Positions 9,467 to 20,015 are shown, counted from the stretch's first letter. The stretch: DNA of 64,000 bases from Nesterenkonia sandarakina (GCF_003003175.1 NZ_PVTY01000008.1:1-64000); one strand, 5' to 3'. Made by a program: numbers and translations. The notes: a model not told the origin generated them from the letters alone.

Positions 9467-10510
9467 TCAGCCGTCGACGGCCTTGAGTGCCGGTCCGCCT
9501 TCTTCTTCCATCGGTGCGATCAGGCCGAGCTTCTCCCGGATGCGCCGCTCGATCTCATCGGCAAGGTCGGGGTTGTCCTTGAGGAAGGTGCGGGCCTTCT
9601 CCTTGCCCTGGCCGAGCTGGTCCCCGTCATAGGTGAACCAGGCGCCGGACTTCTTCACGAGTCCGTTCTCGACTCCAACGTCGATGAGGCCGCCCTCGCG
9701 GGAGATGCCTTCGCCGTAGATGATGTCGAACTCGGCCTGCTTGAACGGCGGGGCCATCTTGTTCTTCACGATCTTGGCACGGGTCCGGTTGCCCACCGCG
9801 TTGGTGCCCTCCTTGAGGGTCTCGATGCGACGCACGTCGACGCGGACCGAGGCGTAGAACTTCAGCGCCTTGCCGCCGGAGGTGGTCTCCGGGGAGCCGA
9901 AGAAGACACCGATCTTCTCGCGCAGCTGGTTGATGAAGATCGCGGTGGTCTTGGTCTGGGAGAGCCGACCGGCGATCTTGCGCAGCGCCTGTGACATCAG
10001 GCGTGCCTGGAGTCCGACGTGGGAATCGCCCATCTCGCCTTCGATCTCGGCGCGGGGCACCAGGGCTGCGACGGAGTCGATCACGACGATGTCGATGGAG
10101 CCGGAGGAGACCAGCATGTCCATGATCTCCAGCGCCTGCTCACCGGTGTCCGGCTGGGAGACCAGCAGGGCGTCGGTATCGACGCCCAGCTTCTGGGCGT
10201 ACACGGGATCCAGGGCGTGCTCGGCGTCGATGAAGGCGGCGATGCCGCCCATCTTCTGCGCGTTGGCCACGGCGTGCAGCGCCACGGTGGTCTTGCCGGA
10301 GGACTCCGGGCCGTAGATCTCCACGACGCGGCCGCGCGGGAAGCCGCCGATGCCAAGTGCGGCGTCCATGGCGATCGACGACGTGGGGATGGTCTCGATC
10401 GGCGCCCGGGTCTCATCACCCAGGCGCATGACCGAACCTTTGCCGTACTGCTTGTCGATCTGTGCAAGCGCTGCTTCAAGCGCCTTCTCACGATCTTTGC
10501 TGACTGCCAT
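9467..10510 (-). CDS. recA: Recombinase RecA
   Basis: Central homologous recombination protein and SOS co-protease. The 347-residue product has Walker A GPESSGKT at 67-74, the segment AEHALDP, loop residues around [13 protein letters not shown], and the [12 protein letters not shown] segment; the length is normal and no intein is present. It begins with an ATG, has recX 12 bases downstream, and has a near-perfect LexA box about 150 bases upstream, consistent with SOS induction. Confidence 0.98.
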   Translation of the reverse strand: MAVSKDREKALEAALAQIDKQYGKGSVMRLGDETRAPIETIPTSSIAMDAALGIGGFPRGRVVEIYGPESSGKTTVALHAVANAQKMGGIAAFIDAEHALDPVYAQKLGVDTDALLVSQPDTGEQALEIMDMLVSSGSIDIVVIDSVAALVPRAEIEGEMGDSHVGLQARLMSQALRKIAGRLSQTKTTAIFINQLREKIGVFFGSPETTSGGKALKFYASVRVDVRRIETLKEGTNAVGNRTRAKIVKNKMAPPFKQAEFDIIYGEGISREGGLIDVGVENGLVKKSGAWFTYDGDQLGQGKEKARTFLKDNPDLADEIERRIREKLGLIAPMEEEGGPALKAVDG

Positions 10511-10855
10511 GATTCACCTCGATGACTCGTTGTATGTATGTGGTGCCAGACTAGGCGGACCCTCTGACATGCCCACGTGCACGGGCAGACGATGTGCATC
10601 TGATCGAATCCACTCCGCGGTACGGGCCTTCTGGGGAAAACTCTAGCGCATCGAGTCGAACATATCTTCGACTGCCGCCCTCGGCGTGTCTACCTTCTCC
10701 ACCCGCCGCGCGGGAGCATCAGCTGCGGGAGGCCGGGGTACGAACCAGGAGCATGAGGCGCAGCCACGAGCGGCTCAGCGAGGGACTGCCTGGGCTGGCG
10801 AGCGACCGCCTGGGCCAGCACGCGACGGTCAGGCGGCGACGCCAGCCGAAGCGGC
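10511..10855. other. recA upstream region
   Basis: About 345 bases without a convincing gene. It contains the recA promoter and LexA box. The rest, towards the DUF3046 gene, is GC-rich with no recognisable element. Short frames exist on both strands but none looks like a protein. Confidence 0.5.
10656..10671 (-). promoter_or_regulatory. LexA (SOS) box upstream of recA
   Basis: The 16-base TCGAAGATATGTTCGA (minus strand) matches the actinobacterial/Bacillus-type LexA consensus CGAACN4GTTCG with one mismatch in one half-site. A TAGAGT candidate -10 box lies about ten bases downstream (complement of 10640-10645), so the box would cover the -35 region of recA, the position expected for repression. 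Confidence 0.75.
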
Positions 10856-11074
10856 TCAGGCCTTGGGCGCGATGTCTCGGCCGAGCCGACGGTCTGCGGG
10901 AACGTCCTGCTGCTCGCAGACGGCATCCCAGACGTCGCGCGGACTCACCCCGGCTTCCAGGGAGGACTTCACGGTGAGCTGGTACTGGCTGAGCACCAGC
11001 GAATCGGCCAGCACGTGGGCATAGTTCGGTCCGAACTCGCCCTCCATGAGGAACCAGAAACGGCTTTCTCTCAC
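10856..11074 (-). CDS. DUF3046 domain-containing protein
   Basis: A 72-residue protein of the DUF3046 family, found beside recA in many actinobacteria; its function is unknown. The family motif is visible at the N-terminus (RESRFWFLMEGEFG) followed by a helical segment with LADSLVLSQYQLT and SPRDVWDAVCEQQDVP. I chose the GTG at 11074 because it gives the family's normal start and overlaps the upstream MarR stop by four bases (GTGA); a longer frame exists but is not conserved-looking. Confidence 0.85.
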   Translation of the reverse strand: MRESRFWFLMEGEFGPNYAHVLADSLVLSQYQLTVKSSLEAGVSPRDVWDAVCEQQDVPADRRLGRDIAPKA

Positions 11075-11601
11075 GAAACCCTCTTGTCTTCTGCGACGTT
11101 CACAGCTCCGGGGACGGTGGACCCCTGAGCGAGCGCTGGATCGTGCTCGGCGTCGAATTCGGTATAGGACTGGTTGAGCTTGGCCAGGAGCTGGGACAGC
11201 GTCTCGATCTCCTGCTCCTGCCATGGGGTGAGCATCTGCAGGTACCGCTCGGCGCGATCCCCCTGGGCGGATTCCAATCGGGCGCGGCCCTCCTCGGTGA
11301 GCGAGACCATCTGCGCGCGGCCGTCGGCCGGATCTGTGGCCTTCTCGATGAATCCGCGGTTCTCCAGGGTGCTGAGCTGACGCGACAGGGTGGGCTTGCC
11401 GATCCCGAGGTGTCGAGCGATCGCGGTCATCCGCTGTGGGCCCATCTGCTGCAGCGTGGCGAGCACGGAGTAGGACGCCGGTTCGATCTCCGAGTCGATC
11501 TGACGCGCCAGCTGCAGGGCGTTGAATCGACGCCGGACGAAGAGTCGGTTGAATTCCTGCTCCAGCTCGTGGACTTTGGCGCGTCGATCGAAACTTTCCA
11601 T
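11071..11601 (-). CDS. MarR-family transcriptional regulator
   Basis: Winged-helix repressor-type regulator of 176 residues. The helix-turn-helix is around residues 50-85 (MTAIARHLGIGKPTLSRQLSTLENRGFI), followed by the wing with the family's DPADGRAQMVSLTEEG. The ATG at 11601 is preferred over a TTG two codons upstream. It precedes the DUF3046 gene with a four-base overlap, so the two are probably one operon. Its ligand and targets cannot be told from sequence. Confidence 0.85.
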   Translation of the reverse strand: MESFDRRAKVHELEQEFNRLFVRRRFNALQLARQIDSEIEPASYSVLATLQQMGPQRMTAIARHLGIGKPTLSRQLSTLENRGFIEKATDPADGRAQMVSLTEEGRARLESAQGDRAERYLQMLTPWQEQEIETLSQLLAKLNQSYTEFDAEHDPALAQGSTVPGAVNVAEDKRVS

Positions 11602-11624
11602 GGGCAACAGTCTAGAACAGCAAA

Positions 11625-11650
11625 GGAGGGCCGCCCATAGGGCGCCCTCC
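11625..11650 (-). terminator. Imperfect hairpin between clgR and the marR-type gene
   Basis: GGAGGGC(c)GCCC and GGGCGCCCTCC form an 11-base-pair stem with one bulge and a tiny loop. On the minus strand it lies downstream of the XRE-type gene and is followed by TTTGCTG, so it may end that transcript; it also sits just upstream of the MarR start and could instead be regulatory. Confidence 0.45.
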
Positions 11651-11784
11651 CAAGCTGAATCTATGACTTCTCAGGCACAGGTTGTGGTGCTGGTCTCCGG
11701 CCGAGATCTCTGCTGTTTCGGCGGACGACCCGGCGGTGCCTCCAGGTCCGACCTTGCGGGTCCAAGCCTGCGGACCCTGCGACT

Positions 11785-12231
11785 TCAGGACCCGCTGCGG
11801 GCCAGCTCTTCGCGGGTCAGCGCGTCGGGCACGCGGTCCGGAACGACCCCGCCGCCGAATTCGCGCTGGAACTCGGTGGGTACGGTGTCGGGGACGTGGA
11901 GTCCCTCGGCAGTCGCGATCCGCTCCGCGACCTGGGACAGCATCGTGGAGAGCGGCACTTCCAGGGCCGAGCAGATCGAGGCCAGCAGCTCCGAAGAGGC
12001 TTCCTTCTGACCGCGTTCGACCTCGGAGAGGTAGCCCAGGGACACTCGCGCGTCGTGGGAGACGTCTCGGAGGGTGCGGCCCTCCGCCTGGCGGATGCTG
12101 CGCAAAACGTCACCGATCTCCTGGCGCAGGACCACTCCCTTGGACTCTCGGGGCTGGGTCGTGGCAACGCCGTCGACGTCCATATCTTTCCATCGGGTCA
12201 CGCCGTTGACGGTGACTGGTTGTCTCACCAT
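11785..12231 (-). CDS. clgR: XRE-family regulator, ClgR-like
   Basis: A 148-residue helix-turn-helix protein whose core ([22 protein letters not shown], then [19 protein letters not shown]) closely follows actinobacterial ClgR, the activator of clp protease genes. Location supports this: clgR lies downstream of pgsA-cinA in mycobacteria, corynebacteria and relatives. The ATG at 12231 has an AGAGGAG Shine-Dalgarno upstream; a TTG 13 codons earlier is unlikely. The C-terminus (ELARSGS) lacks the Ala-Ala end that targets some ClgR proteins for proteolysis. Confidence 0.78.
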   Translation of the reverse strand: MVRQPVTVNGVTRWKDMDVDGVATTQPRESKGVVLRQEIGDVLRSIRQAEGRTLRDVSHDARVSLGYLSEVERGQKEASSELLASICSALEVPLSTMLSQVAERIATAEGLHVPDTVPTEFQREFGGGVVPDRVPDALTREELARSGS

Positions 12232-12311
12232 GGACTCACTCCTCTTTCGGTATGTTCCACCTGTGGTCAACGGTCTTCGCAGGTGTTTTCTTCCCGGTGT
12301 GGCTGAAGGTC

Positions 12312-12980
12312 CTAATGTGTCTCTACTCTAGTCGCGATCCCGATGCCGTGAGGCTCGGTGAGCAAGAAGTCTTCGACGAGTTTCAAGGCGCCCTCCACCG
12401 AGGCGGCTCGGATCTCGGCGCGGTCCCCGGTCAGGTCCAGCAGCAGCGAGCCGGAGATCCAGGTCTCGGCGGTCTCTGGGCCAAGGCCGGCGGAGGCAGG
12501 CTCACAGCCGTCGGGAAGCCGCAGTCCGAGCCGCTCGGCCTCGCTCTTCCTGCAGGCCAGGCCCAGGTAGACGGTGCCGACGTCCTTGCCCTCGTGCGGC
12601 TCCGGTCCGGCCACGCCGGTCGTGGCGATGCCGATATCGGCTCCGGTGCAGAACGCCACGCCGCGGGCCATCGCGGCCGCGACGTCGGGATCCACGGCGC
12701 CGCGGTCGCTGAGCAGCTCCGCGTCCACGTCGAGAACATTACGTTTCACTGCGCTGGAATAGGCGACGACGCCGCCCAGCAGCGCCACCGAGGTGCCCGG
12801 GACCTCCGCGATCCGCGAGGAGAGTCCCCCGGCGGTCAGCGATTCGGCAGTGGCCAGGGTGAGTCCGCGGTGGCCCAGGCTCTGGATCAGGGTGCGCGGC
12901 TCGGTGTGAAGCTCGGCGGCGCGGGCGACCTCCCCGGCGTCGCCGGACATCGCGCCCAGCTCCCCGGAGATGTCAGTCAT
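12312..12980 (-). CDS. cinA: CinA C-terminal domain protein (nicotinamide-nucleotide amidohydrolase, PncC-type)
   Basis: A 222-residue stand-alone CinA C-terminal domain, the form that deamidates NMN to nicotinate mononucleotide in pyridine nucleotide salvage. The visible family signatures are [17 protein letters not shown] near residue 42, [15 protein letters not shown], and [14 protein letters not shown]. The N-terminal MoCF-like domain of long CinA proteins is absent, as is usual for short forms. Its start overlaps the end of pgsA by eight bases. Confidence 0.9.
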   Translation of the reverse strand: MTDISGELGAMSGDAGEVARAAELHTEPRTLIQSLGHRGLTLATAESLTAGGLSSRIAEVPGTSVALLGGVVAYSSAVKRNVLDVDAELLSDRGAVDPDVAAAMARGVAFCTGADIGIATTGVAGPEPHEGKDVGTVYLGLACRKSEAERLGLRLPDGCEPASAGLGPETAETWISGSLLLDLTGDRAEIRAASVEGALKLVEDFLLTEPHGIGIATRVETH

Positions 12981-13662
12981 GGTCGGGATCCCTGCCAGGA
13001 TCGGCTGAGCCCGCGCGCTCCTTCCGGACCCGGCGGCGCATCCTGATCGCGGAGAACAGGTAGTCGAATCCGGTGACCACGGTGACGACGAGCGCGAGGA
13101 TCATGATCCAGAAGGCGACGTCGGCCAGCCAGCTGGCGAAGACCACCAGCGGCAGCAGCATCAGCAGCAGACCGGCGGACTGCAGCACGGTCTTGAGCTT
13201 GCCACCGCGGGAGGCCGGCATGACCCCGTAGCGGATCACCACCATGCGCAGCACGGTGACCCCGAGCTCGCGGGCCAGGATCACGATGGTCACCCACCAG
13301 GGCAGCTCGCCGAGCAGCGAGAGCATGACCAGCCCGGCGCCGATCAGCAGCTTGTCGGCGATCGGGTCGGCGATCTTGCCGAAGTCGGTGACCAGGTTGC
13401 GGGATCGGGCGAGATCGCCGTCGATCTTGTCGGTGAGCACCGCCAGGGCGAAGACCCCGGCTGCGGCCCAGCGCCACCCGCCGTTGCTGGCCTCGACCGA
13501 GCCTGGTCCGAACACCTGGCCCTGGGTGTCGAGCACCAGGAACCAGATGAAGACCGGGACCAGTGCGATGCGCACCATGGTCAGGACGTTGGCGATGTTG
13601 AGCAGCGGGGGTTCGGTCCGCTGCCCGGTCTCTGCGGCTCGTTCGCGCGGTGTATCAGTCAT
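12973..13662 (-). CDS. pgsA: CDP-diacylglycerol--glycerol-3-phosphate 3-phosphatidyltransferase
   Basis: Integral membrane enzyme making phosphatidylglycerol phosphate from CDP-diacylglycerol. The 229-residue protein carries the CDP-alcohol phosphotransferase signature: DKIDGDLAR, then FGKIADPIADK, supplying the conserved Asp residues. About four to six hydrophobic segments follow, and the Arg/Lys-rich tail is cytosolic. It lies between ftsK and cinA with an eight-base gap and an eight-base overlap, respectively, the standard actinobacterial order. Confidence 0.93.
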   Translation of the reverse strand: MTDTPRERAAETGQRTEPPLLNIANVLTMVRIALVPVFIWFLVLDTQGQVFGPGSVEASNGGWRWAAAGVFALAVLTDKIDGDLARSRNLVTDFGKIADPIADKLLIGAGLVMLSLLGELPWWVTIVILARELGVTVLRMVVIRYGVMPASRGGKLKTVLQSAGLLLMLLPLVVFASWLADVAFWIMILALVVTVVTGFDYLFSAIRMRRRVRKERAGSADPGRDPDHD

Positions 13663-13669
13663 GAGCCTC

Positions 13670-16600
13670 TCAGCGTCCCGTCAGTTCCCACATGTCCTCG
13701 CCGGACGTGGAGTCGTGCCCGTCATGATAGTCCTTCGCCTGCGGCAGGGCCGCGGTGCGTTCGGCGAGATCACGGGCGATCAGGTCGGCGCTGGAGAGCG
13801 ACGCCCGGCTGACCTGGCGCTGCCCGACAGCATGGGTGGGGGCGGTCTGGGTGGGCTCCTCCTCGCCGCGGGCGGCGTAGTCGCTGCCCTCGCGCGGCTG
13901 GAGCGGCTGGACCTGGGTGGGCTGGGTGCTCGGGTAGCCAGCGGGATCCGGGGCCGAGGCGGCCGAGACCGCTGAGCCCACCGAATGACCCGAGGGGGCC
14001 GAGTGTGCAGACACGGCAGAGGGCACCGAGGCCGCGGAGTGGCCCGAGGCTGCGGAGGCTGCCGAATAGGCAGACCCGGCGTAGCCCGCGGTCGGTGCTG
14101 GACGCTGCGCCGGCTCCCCCGCGCCGAGGACGCCGCTGGGGCCGGTCTGGACCGACTGGGCGGGCTCGTACTCGATCCCGGTGTCGTCGTACGCCTCCGG
14201 GGCGGCCTCGCTCGGCGCCGCGGCGCGCGGGCCCTCACCACGCATCATCGCCAGCAGTCCGGGAAGCTCCTCCGGGGTGACCAGCACGTCGCGGGCCTTG
14301 GAGCCCTCCGAGGCGCTGACCACGCCGCGAGACTCCATCAGGTCCATCAGGCGTCCGGCCTTGGCGAAGCCGACGCGCAGCTTGCGCTGCAGCATGGAGG
14401 TGGAGCCGAACTGGGTGGTGACCACCAGCTCGGTGGCCTGCAGGAGCACGTCGAGATCGTCGCCGATGTCCTCGTCGATCTTCTTGGAGACCTTCTCCGG
14501 CACCACGTCTTCGCGGTACTGCGCCTTGAGCTGGGACTTCACATGCTCGACCACGGCGTGGACCTCAGAGTCGTTGACCCAGGCGCCCTGCACGCGCATC
14601 GGGTTGGGCCGGCCGGCGGGCAGGAACAGGGCGTCGCCCTGACCGAGCAGCTTCTCGGCGCCCACGGAGTCCAGCACCACGCGGGAGTCGGTGGAGGACG
14701 AGGTCGCGAAAGCCATCCGGGAGGGGATGTTCGCCTTGATCAGGCCGGTGACGACATTGACCGAGGGGCGCTGGGTGGCCAGCACCAGGTGGATGCCGGC
14801 GGCGCGGGCGAGCTGGGTGATGCGCACGATCGAGTCCTCGACGTCGCGCGGGGCGACCATCATCAGGTCCGCGAGCTCATCGACGATGACCAGCAGGTAC
14901 GGGTACGGGCGCAGGTCACGCTTGGAGTCCGGCGGGAGCTGGATCGCGCCGTTGCGCACGGCCTTGTTGAAGTCGTCCACGTGCTTATAGCCGAAGTGGG
15001 CGAGATCGTCGTAGCGGTTGTCCATCTCCTTGACCACCCACTGCAGCGCCTCCGCGGCCTTCTTGGCGTCGGTGATGATCGGGGTGACCAGGTGCGGGAC
15101 GCCTTCGTAGGCGGTGAGCTCCACCCGTTTGGGGTCCACCATGACCAGGCGCACCTCGTCAGGGGTGGCGCGCATCAGGATCGAGGTGACCATGGAGTTC
15201 ACGAACGCCGACTTGCCGGCGCCGGTCGCGCCGGCGACGAGCAGGTGCGGCATCTTCGCGAGGTTGGCGACGACGAATCCGCCCTCCACGTCCTTGCCCA
15301 CGCCCATCACCATCGGGTGATCGGTCTTGCGTGCGGCGTTGGAGCGCAGCACGTCGCCCAGGGCGACGACTTCCTTGTCCTTGTTCGGGATCTCGATGCC
15401 GATGGCTGACTTGCCCGGGATCGGCGAGAGGATCCGGACCTCGTTGGAGGCCACGGCCAGGGAGATGTTCTTCTCCAGCCCGGTGACCTTCTCCACCTTG
15501 GTGCCGGGGACCAGCTCGACCTCGTAGCGGGTGACGGTGGGGCCCCGGGAGAACCCGGTGACCTGGGCGTCGACCTTGAACTGCTGGAAGGTCTGGTTCA
15601 GCGCGTGGACGATCTCGTCATTGGCGGCGGTGTGCTCCTTGGCCGGCGGGCCGGAGGGCAGCAGACCCTGTTCCGGAAGCGTGTAGGTGACGTCTCCGCC
15701 GAGGGTGAGCTGCTCGGAGCGCACCGGCATCGCCGCGGCCGGGGCGGGCGCCTCGGGGTTGGGGTTCCGCTTGAGACCGGCAGAGGACGGAACGCCCGAC
15801 GGCGGCACGGCAGCCGCTGCCGCCGCGGCGGGTGCCGCCTGGGCTGCGGCGGAGTCGGCCTTGTCCCGGGCGCGCTGGATCGCGCGCTCCTGGGCGGTGG
15901 GGCGGCGCACTCCGGCAGGCACTGCCGGGGAGCCGAAGGAGTCCTCCTCGGACTCGTCGAAGACCGGATCCTCATAGGCGCCCTCGGTGGCGCGCCTGGC
16001 CTCGTGATCCTCGTGGCCGAAGGACTCGCTGTCCGAGGACTCAGCGTCGGAGTCTTCGCCGTCCTGCTTGGAGCCCATGATCTTGGACAGCAGAGACTTC
16101 TTCGGGTGGCTCTCATCGGAGGCCTCGGCGTGGCGTGCGGCACGGCGCGGGCGGGCCGGGGCGTCGTCGTCGTAGGACGCCGCTGGGGCTGCGGCGGCGG
16201 ACTGGCGCTTCGGCTTCTGCGCCGGGGCCTGCCGCTGGGCGGCGCCGCCGGAGGGCAGGTTCGGGTCTTCGAGGGGTTCGCGGCGCTCTCCGACGATGAA
16301 GCCCTTGGCGACCGCCACGCGGTCGGGCACTCGGCGCAGCGGGGTGTCGGTGATGACCAGAAGTCCTGAGAGCAGCGCGATGATCAGCAGCGCCCAGACC
16401 GGATAGGGGGTCACCAGGGAGGCCAGCGGCACGCTGACCAGGTAGCCGATGACTCCTCCGGAGTTCAGCAGCGCCGTGAAGGTGCCGTCGTCGCCGATGG
16501 TGAAGGCCTCGTTGATCGTGGGCAGCCCGTTGGCCAGGTGCACGATGCCGGCGGAGGCGACCAGGATGATGGCGCTGCCCGCGGCGATCCGGGCGTTGCC

Positions 16601-17038
16601 GGCATGGTCCTGCGGGGCGCGGAAGTAGCGCACGGCGGCGATGAACAGGATCAGCGGCAGGATCACCGAGGCCCAGCCGAAGGTCCCCGCCGTGGAGGTG
16701 TGCACCAGGTTCAGCGCCCAGTGGTCCAGCGCGCGGGCTCCCCACCAGTCGACCACCGCGGTGAGCAGCGCGAGCAGGAAGAACACCAGTCCGGCGCCGT
16801 CGCGGCGATCGTCGGGGTGGACCTTCACCTGCCGCCCGATTCCGCGCACTGCGGAGGCCACCGGCGTGGCCAGGGCCAGCCAGAAGCCGCGCGCGGCGGA
16901 GGCCAGCAGGTTCCCGCGAGGGGCGTCTGCTGGTGGAACGGAGGGATTCTTCGACGTCGTCGCGCGACCGGCAGCACTCTTGGAGGTCTTGCTTCCTTTG
17001 GTGCTGGCGGCTCGCGAGGGGGAAGTACGTGTCGCCAT
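13670..17038 (-). CDS. ftsK: DNA translocase FtsK
   Basis: Septum-anchored hexameric DNA pump that clears chromosome termini at division. The 1122-residue protein has about four N-terminal membrane segments (residues ~65-240), a low-complexity linker (~250-440), the motor with Walker A GATGAGKS near 602-610 and Walker [14 protein letters not shown], and the winged-helix gamma domain (~850-930; [23 protein letters not shown]). After gamma comes an unusual tail of about 150 residues rich in Ser, Ala, Gly, His and Val, not found in the minimal family architecture. The ATG start precedes MATRTSPSR. It is upstream of pgsA with an eight-base gap. Confidence 0.95.
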   Translation of the reverse strand: MATRTSPSRAASTKGSKTSKSAAGRATTSKNPSVPPADAPRGNLLASAARGFWLALATPVASAVRGIGRQVKVHPDDRRDGAGLVFFLLALLTAVVDWWGARALDHWALNLVHTSTAGTFGWASVILPLILFIAAVRYFRAPQDHAGNARIAAGSAIILVASAGIVHLANGLPTINEAFTIGDDGTFTALLNSGGVIGYLVSVPLASLVTPYPVWALLIIALLSGLLVITDTPLRRVPDRVAVAKGFIVGERREPLEDPNLPSGGAAQRQAPAQKPKRQSAAAAPAASYDDDAPARPRRAARHAEASDESHPKKSLLSKIMGSKQDGEDSDAESSDSESFGHEDHEARRATEGAYEDPVFDESEEDSFGSPAVPAGVRRPTAQERAIQRARDKADSAAAQAAPAAAAAAAVPPSGVPSSAGLKRNPNPEAPAPAAAMPVRSEQLTLGGDVTYTLPEQGLLPSGPPAKEHTAANDEIVHALNQTFQQFKVDAQVTGFSRGPTVTRYEVELVPGTKVEKVTGLEKNISLAVASNEVRILSPIPGKSAIGIEIPNKDKEVVALGDVLRSNAARKTDHPMVMGVGKDVEGGFVVANLAKMPHLLVAGATGAGKSAFVNSMVTSILMRATPDEVRLVMVDPKRVELTAYEGVPHLVTPIITDAKKAAEALQWVVKEMDNRYDDLAHFGYKHVDDFNKAVRNGAIQLPPDSKRDLRPYPYLLVIVDELADLMMVAPRDVEDSIVRITQLARAAGIHLVLATQRPSVNVVTGLIKANIPSRMAFATSSSTDSRVVLDSVGAEKLLGQGDALFLPAGRPNPMRVQGAWVNDSEVHAVVEHVKSQLKAQYREDVVPEKVSKKIDEDIGDDLDVLLQATELVVTTQFGSTSMLQRKLRVGFAKAGRLMDLMESRGVVSASEGSKARDVLVTPEELPGLLAMMRGEGPRAAAPSEAAPEAYDDTGIEYEPAQSVQTGPSGVLGAGEPAQRPAPTAGYAGSAYSAASAASGHSAASVPSAVSAHSAPSGHSVGSAVSAASAPDPAGYPSTQPTQVQPLQPREGSDYAARGEEEPTQTAPTHAVGQRQVSRASLSSADLIARDLAERTAALPQAKDYHDGHDSTSGEDMWELTGR

Positions 17039-17132
17039 ACCGGCTAACCTACCCTCGATGCCGGGTCAGGTCACCGATCGGCACACCTTTGGGCTTCGTC
17101 ACAGCCGTGTGGTCCAGCGGGTGCCGGATACG

Positions 17133-17165
17133 CCGCTGGGCCCCGCGCGATGCGAGGCCCAGCGG
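17133..17165 (-). terminator. GC-rich hairpin downstream of RNase J
   Basis: CCGCTGGGCC at 17133-17142 pairs perfectly with GGCCCAGCGG at 17156-17165. It lies 23 bases past the rnj stop on the minus strand, between rnj and ftsK. There is no U-tract, as is common for actinobacterial terminators. Confidence 0.6.
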
Positions 17166-17187
17166 TGTGACGGTGTTCCGGCCGGGA

Positions 17188-18870
17188 TCAGGTCTCGACG
17201 ACCACCGGGACGATCATCGGCTTGCGGCGCAGCTTGCGCGCCACCCAGGAGCCCATGGTGCGGCGCACGATCTGCTGCAGCTGATGCGTGGTGTGCTCCT
17301 TGTTGTCCTGGATCGCCTCGGTCAGCGCGCGGGAGATCTTCGGCTTGATGTCCTTGAAGACCTGATCCTCCTCGGCGACGCCGCGGGCATGGATGTCGGG
17401 TCCGGAGATGATCTTGCCGGTCTGCCGGTTGACCACCACGACCACGGAGATGAAGCCCTCTTCGCCCAGCACGCGGCGGTCCTTGAGGTCGTTGTCGGTG
17501 ATCTCACCGATGGAGGAGCCGTCCACGTAGACGTAGCCGCACTCGACCTGGCCCACGATCTGCGCGACGCCGTTGTGCAGATCGACCACGGTGCCGTCGT
17601 CGGCCAGGATGACGCGGTCGCTGGGGACCCCGGTCTCCTCGGCGAGCTTGCCGTTGGCGATCAGGTGGCGGGTCTCGCCGTGGACCGGCATCACGTTCTT
17701 GGGCTCGACGATGTTGTAGCAGTAGAGCAGCTCACCGGCGGAGGCGTGTCCGGAGACGTGGACCTTCGCGGTGCCCTTGTGGATCACGTCGGTGCCGAGC
17801 TTGAGCAGACCGTTGATCACGCGGAAGACCGCGTTCTCGTTGCCCGGGATCAGCGAGGAGGCCAGGATGACGGTGTCGCCCTCGCCCACCTGGATCGGGT
17901 GGTCGCCGTTGGCCATCCGCGAGAGCGCGGCCATCGGCTCGCCCTGGGAACCGGTGGACATCAGGACCACCTCGGAGTCGGGGTAGTTGTCCACCTTCTT
18001 CATGTCCACCAGGATGCCCTCGGGAACGTCGAGGAAGCCCAGCTTCGAGGCGATGCCCATGTTGCGCACCATTGAGCGGCCGACGAAGGCCACCTTGCGG
18101 TTGTGCGCGTGGGCCGCGTTGAGCACCTGCTGCACGCGGTGCACGTGGGAGGAGAAGGACGCGACGATGATCCGCCGGTTGGAGGTGCCGAAGAGCTGGT
18201 CCAGGGTCGGGCCGATCTCCTTCTCCGGGGTGGTGAAGCCGGGGACGTCGGCATTGGTGGAGTCGGTGAGGAACAGGTCCACGCCCTCTTCGCCGAGCTT
18301 GGCGAAGTGGCGCAGGTCGGTGATCCGGCCGTCCAGGGGGAGCTGGTCCATCTTGAAGTCGCCGGTGTGCAGCACGGTGCCGGCCTCGGTGCGGATGAAC
18401 ACTGCCAGCGCGTCCGGGATGGAGTGGTTGACCGCGACGAACTCGCACTGGAAGGGACCGAAGTCCTCGACGTCGCCCTCTTGGACCTCCAGGGTGTAGG
18501 GCTTGATCCGGTGCTCGGCGAGCTTGGCCTCGATGAAGGCCAGGGTCAGCGTGGAACCGATCAGGGGGATGTCGGGCTTCTTGCGCAACAGGTACGGGAC
18601 GGCGCCGATGTGGTCCTCGTGACCGTGGGTGAGGACCAGGCCGACGACGTCGTCGAGCCGGTTCTCGATATAGCTGAAGTCAGGAAGGATCAGGTCCACG
18701 CCGGGCTGTTCCTCTTCGGGGAAGAGGACGCCGCAGTCGACGATCAGCAGCTTGCCGCCGATCTCGAAGACCGTCATGTTGCGCCCGACCTCCCCCAGGC
18801 CGCCCAGGGCGACGGTGCGCAGAGTGCCGCGGCGGAGTTTTGGTGGAGTGATGAGGCGCTGTGCTGCCAA
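17188..18870 (-). CDS. rnj: Ribonuclease J
   Basis: Metallo-beta-lactamase/beta-CASP nuclease with 5'-3' exoribonuclease and endonuclease activity in mRNA turnover and rRNA maturation. The 560-residue product has the zinc motif THGHEDHIG, LHTGDFKMD, the beta-CASP block VASFSSHVHRVQQ and HVSGHAS, and motif C MPVHGETRHL. It is about 95 bases downstream of dapA in the same direction, the usual actinobacterial pairing. The start lies close to a purine-rich stretch (GAGGAGGAAACTCACC). Confidence 0.95.
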   Translation of the reverse strand: MAAQRLITPPKLRRGTLRTVALGGLGEVGRNMTVFEIGGKLLIVDCGVLFPEEEQPGVDLILPDFSYIENRLDDVVGLVLTHGHEDHIGAVPYLLRKKPDIPLIGSTLTLAFIEAKLAEHRIKPYTLEVQEGDVEDFGPFQCEFVAVNHSIPDALAVFIRTEAGTVLHTGDFKMDQLPLDGRITDLRHFAKLGEEGVDLFLTDSTNADVPGFTTPEKEIGPTLDQLFGTSNRRIIVASFSSHVHRVQQVLNAAHAHNRKVAFVGRSMVRNMGIASKLGFLDVPEGILVDMKKVDNYPDSEVVLMSTGSQGEPMAALSRMANGDHPIQVGEGDTVILASSLIPGNENAVFRVINGLLKLGTDVIHKGTAKVHVSGHASAGELLYCYNIVEPKNVMPVHGETRHLIANGKLAEETGVPSDRVILADDGTVVDLHNGVAQIVGQVECGYVYVDGSSIGEITDNDLKDRRVLGEEGFISVVVVVNRQTGKIISGPDIHARGVAEEDQVFKDIKPKISRALTEAIQDNKEHTTHQLQQIVRRTMGSWVARKLRRKPMIVPVVVET

Positions 18871-18965
18871 GGTGAGTTTCCTCCTCGAGAGATCCCGGTG
18901 GGGACCTCCATTATGTTGTGGTTGCGATGTCTGCCCTGGCGCGGCGTCCGGTGCGGACGCCTCGC

Positions 18966-19934
18966 TCAGAGCTGCCAGCCTGCCTCGCGCAGGTCGGCGA
19001 TGATCAGCTGTTTCTCGAGTTCGTTGGCCTGGACCAGGGGCAGGCGGACGCCGGGATGCATGCCGGTGCCGAGCCAGTTGAGCACCTGCTTGCAGGAGAC
19101 CGCGCCCTGGACGCGGGTCATCATGGCGCGGATGACGGGGCCGAGCTCGCCGTGGGCGATGCGGGCCTCGCGCAGCTCGTAGTTGAGCACCGCGTCGATC
19201 ATCCGGCGGAAGGTCGGGGATGCCACGTGGGCGGTGACCGAGACGACGCCGGCGGCGCCCATGGCCATCCAGGCGAGCACGTTCTGGTCATCACCGGAGT
19301 AGACCTCGAGGTCGGTCTTGGTGAGCACCTCGGTGGTGGCGGTGATGTCGTTCTTCGCATCCTTGAGCGACATGATGTGCGGGTGCTCGGCAAGCTTCAG
19401 GATCGTCTCGGTGGCGATCGGGATGCCGGTGCGGCCGGGGATGTCGTAGACCATCAGCGGCAGGTCCGCGGCATTGGCCACCGCGGTGAAGTGCGCGAAC
19501 ACGCCGTCCTGGCTGGGCTTGTTGTAATACGGGGTGACCACCAGCTGACCGTCGGCTCCGGCCCGCTCGGCGCGCTTGGCCATGAGCAGGTCGTGGTCGG
19601 TGTGGTTGGTGGCGGTGCCGGCGATGACCTTGGCCCGGTCCCCGACGGCGGACTTGGCGGCGCGGACCAGAGATTCCTTCTCGTGGTCCTCCAGCGTGGA
19701 GGTCTCACCGGTGGTGCCCGAGACCACCAGGGAGTCGTTGCCCTCCTCGACGAGACGCACGGCGAGTGCCTCGAAGGCGTCGAAGTCGATCTTGTCATCC
19801 GGGGTGAACGGGGTCACCATCGCCGTGATCAGATGCCCGAAGTACGGGTCGGTCTGATCCGGGTGCTGGACCTGCCCCTCCGTGAGGTGCGGATCGAATT
19901 CGTGTGTGGGCTCGTTGTCGCTTGCCATGGGCAA
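18966..19934 (-). CDS. dapA: 4-hydroxy-tetrahydrodipicolinate synthase
   Basis: Condenses pyruvate with aspartate semialdehyde, the first committed step to DAP and lysine. The 322-residue TIM-barrel protein has the substrate motif SGTTGETSTL, the catalytic tyrosine in VTPYYNKPSQ, and the Schiff-base lysine in HIMSLKDAKND. An N-terminal extension of about 30 residues (starting ASDNEPTHEF) is present; a start about 30 codons in (MVTPF region) is less likely. It forms a pair with rnj. Confidence 0.95.
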   Translation of the reverse strand: MPMASDNEPTHEFDPHLTEGQVQHPDQTDPYFGHLITAMVTPFTPDDKIDFDAFEALAVRLVEEGNDSLVVSGTTGETSTLEDHEKESLVRAAKSAVGDRAKVIAGTATNHTDHDLLMAKRAERAGADGQLVVTPYYNKPSQDGVFAHFTAVANAADLPLMVYDIPGRTGIPIATETILKLAEHPHIMSLKDAKNDITATTEVLTKTDLEVYSGDDQNVLAWMAMGAAGVVSVTAHVASPTFRRMIDAVLNYELREARIAHGELGPVIRAMMTRVQGAVSCKQVLNWLGTGMHPGVRLPLVQANELEKQLIIADLREAGWQL

Positions 19935-20015
19935 CAGCCTACCGCCTGGGCCCCTCCGCCGGGCCAGCGACGGGCGGGAACCCGAGCCGGACCTGGCCGG
20001 GACCCCGCGGCAGGG

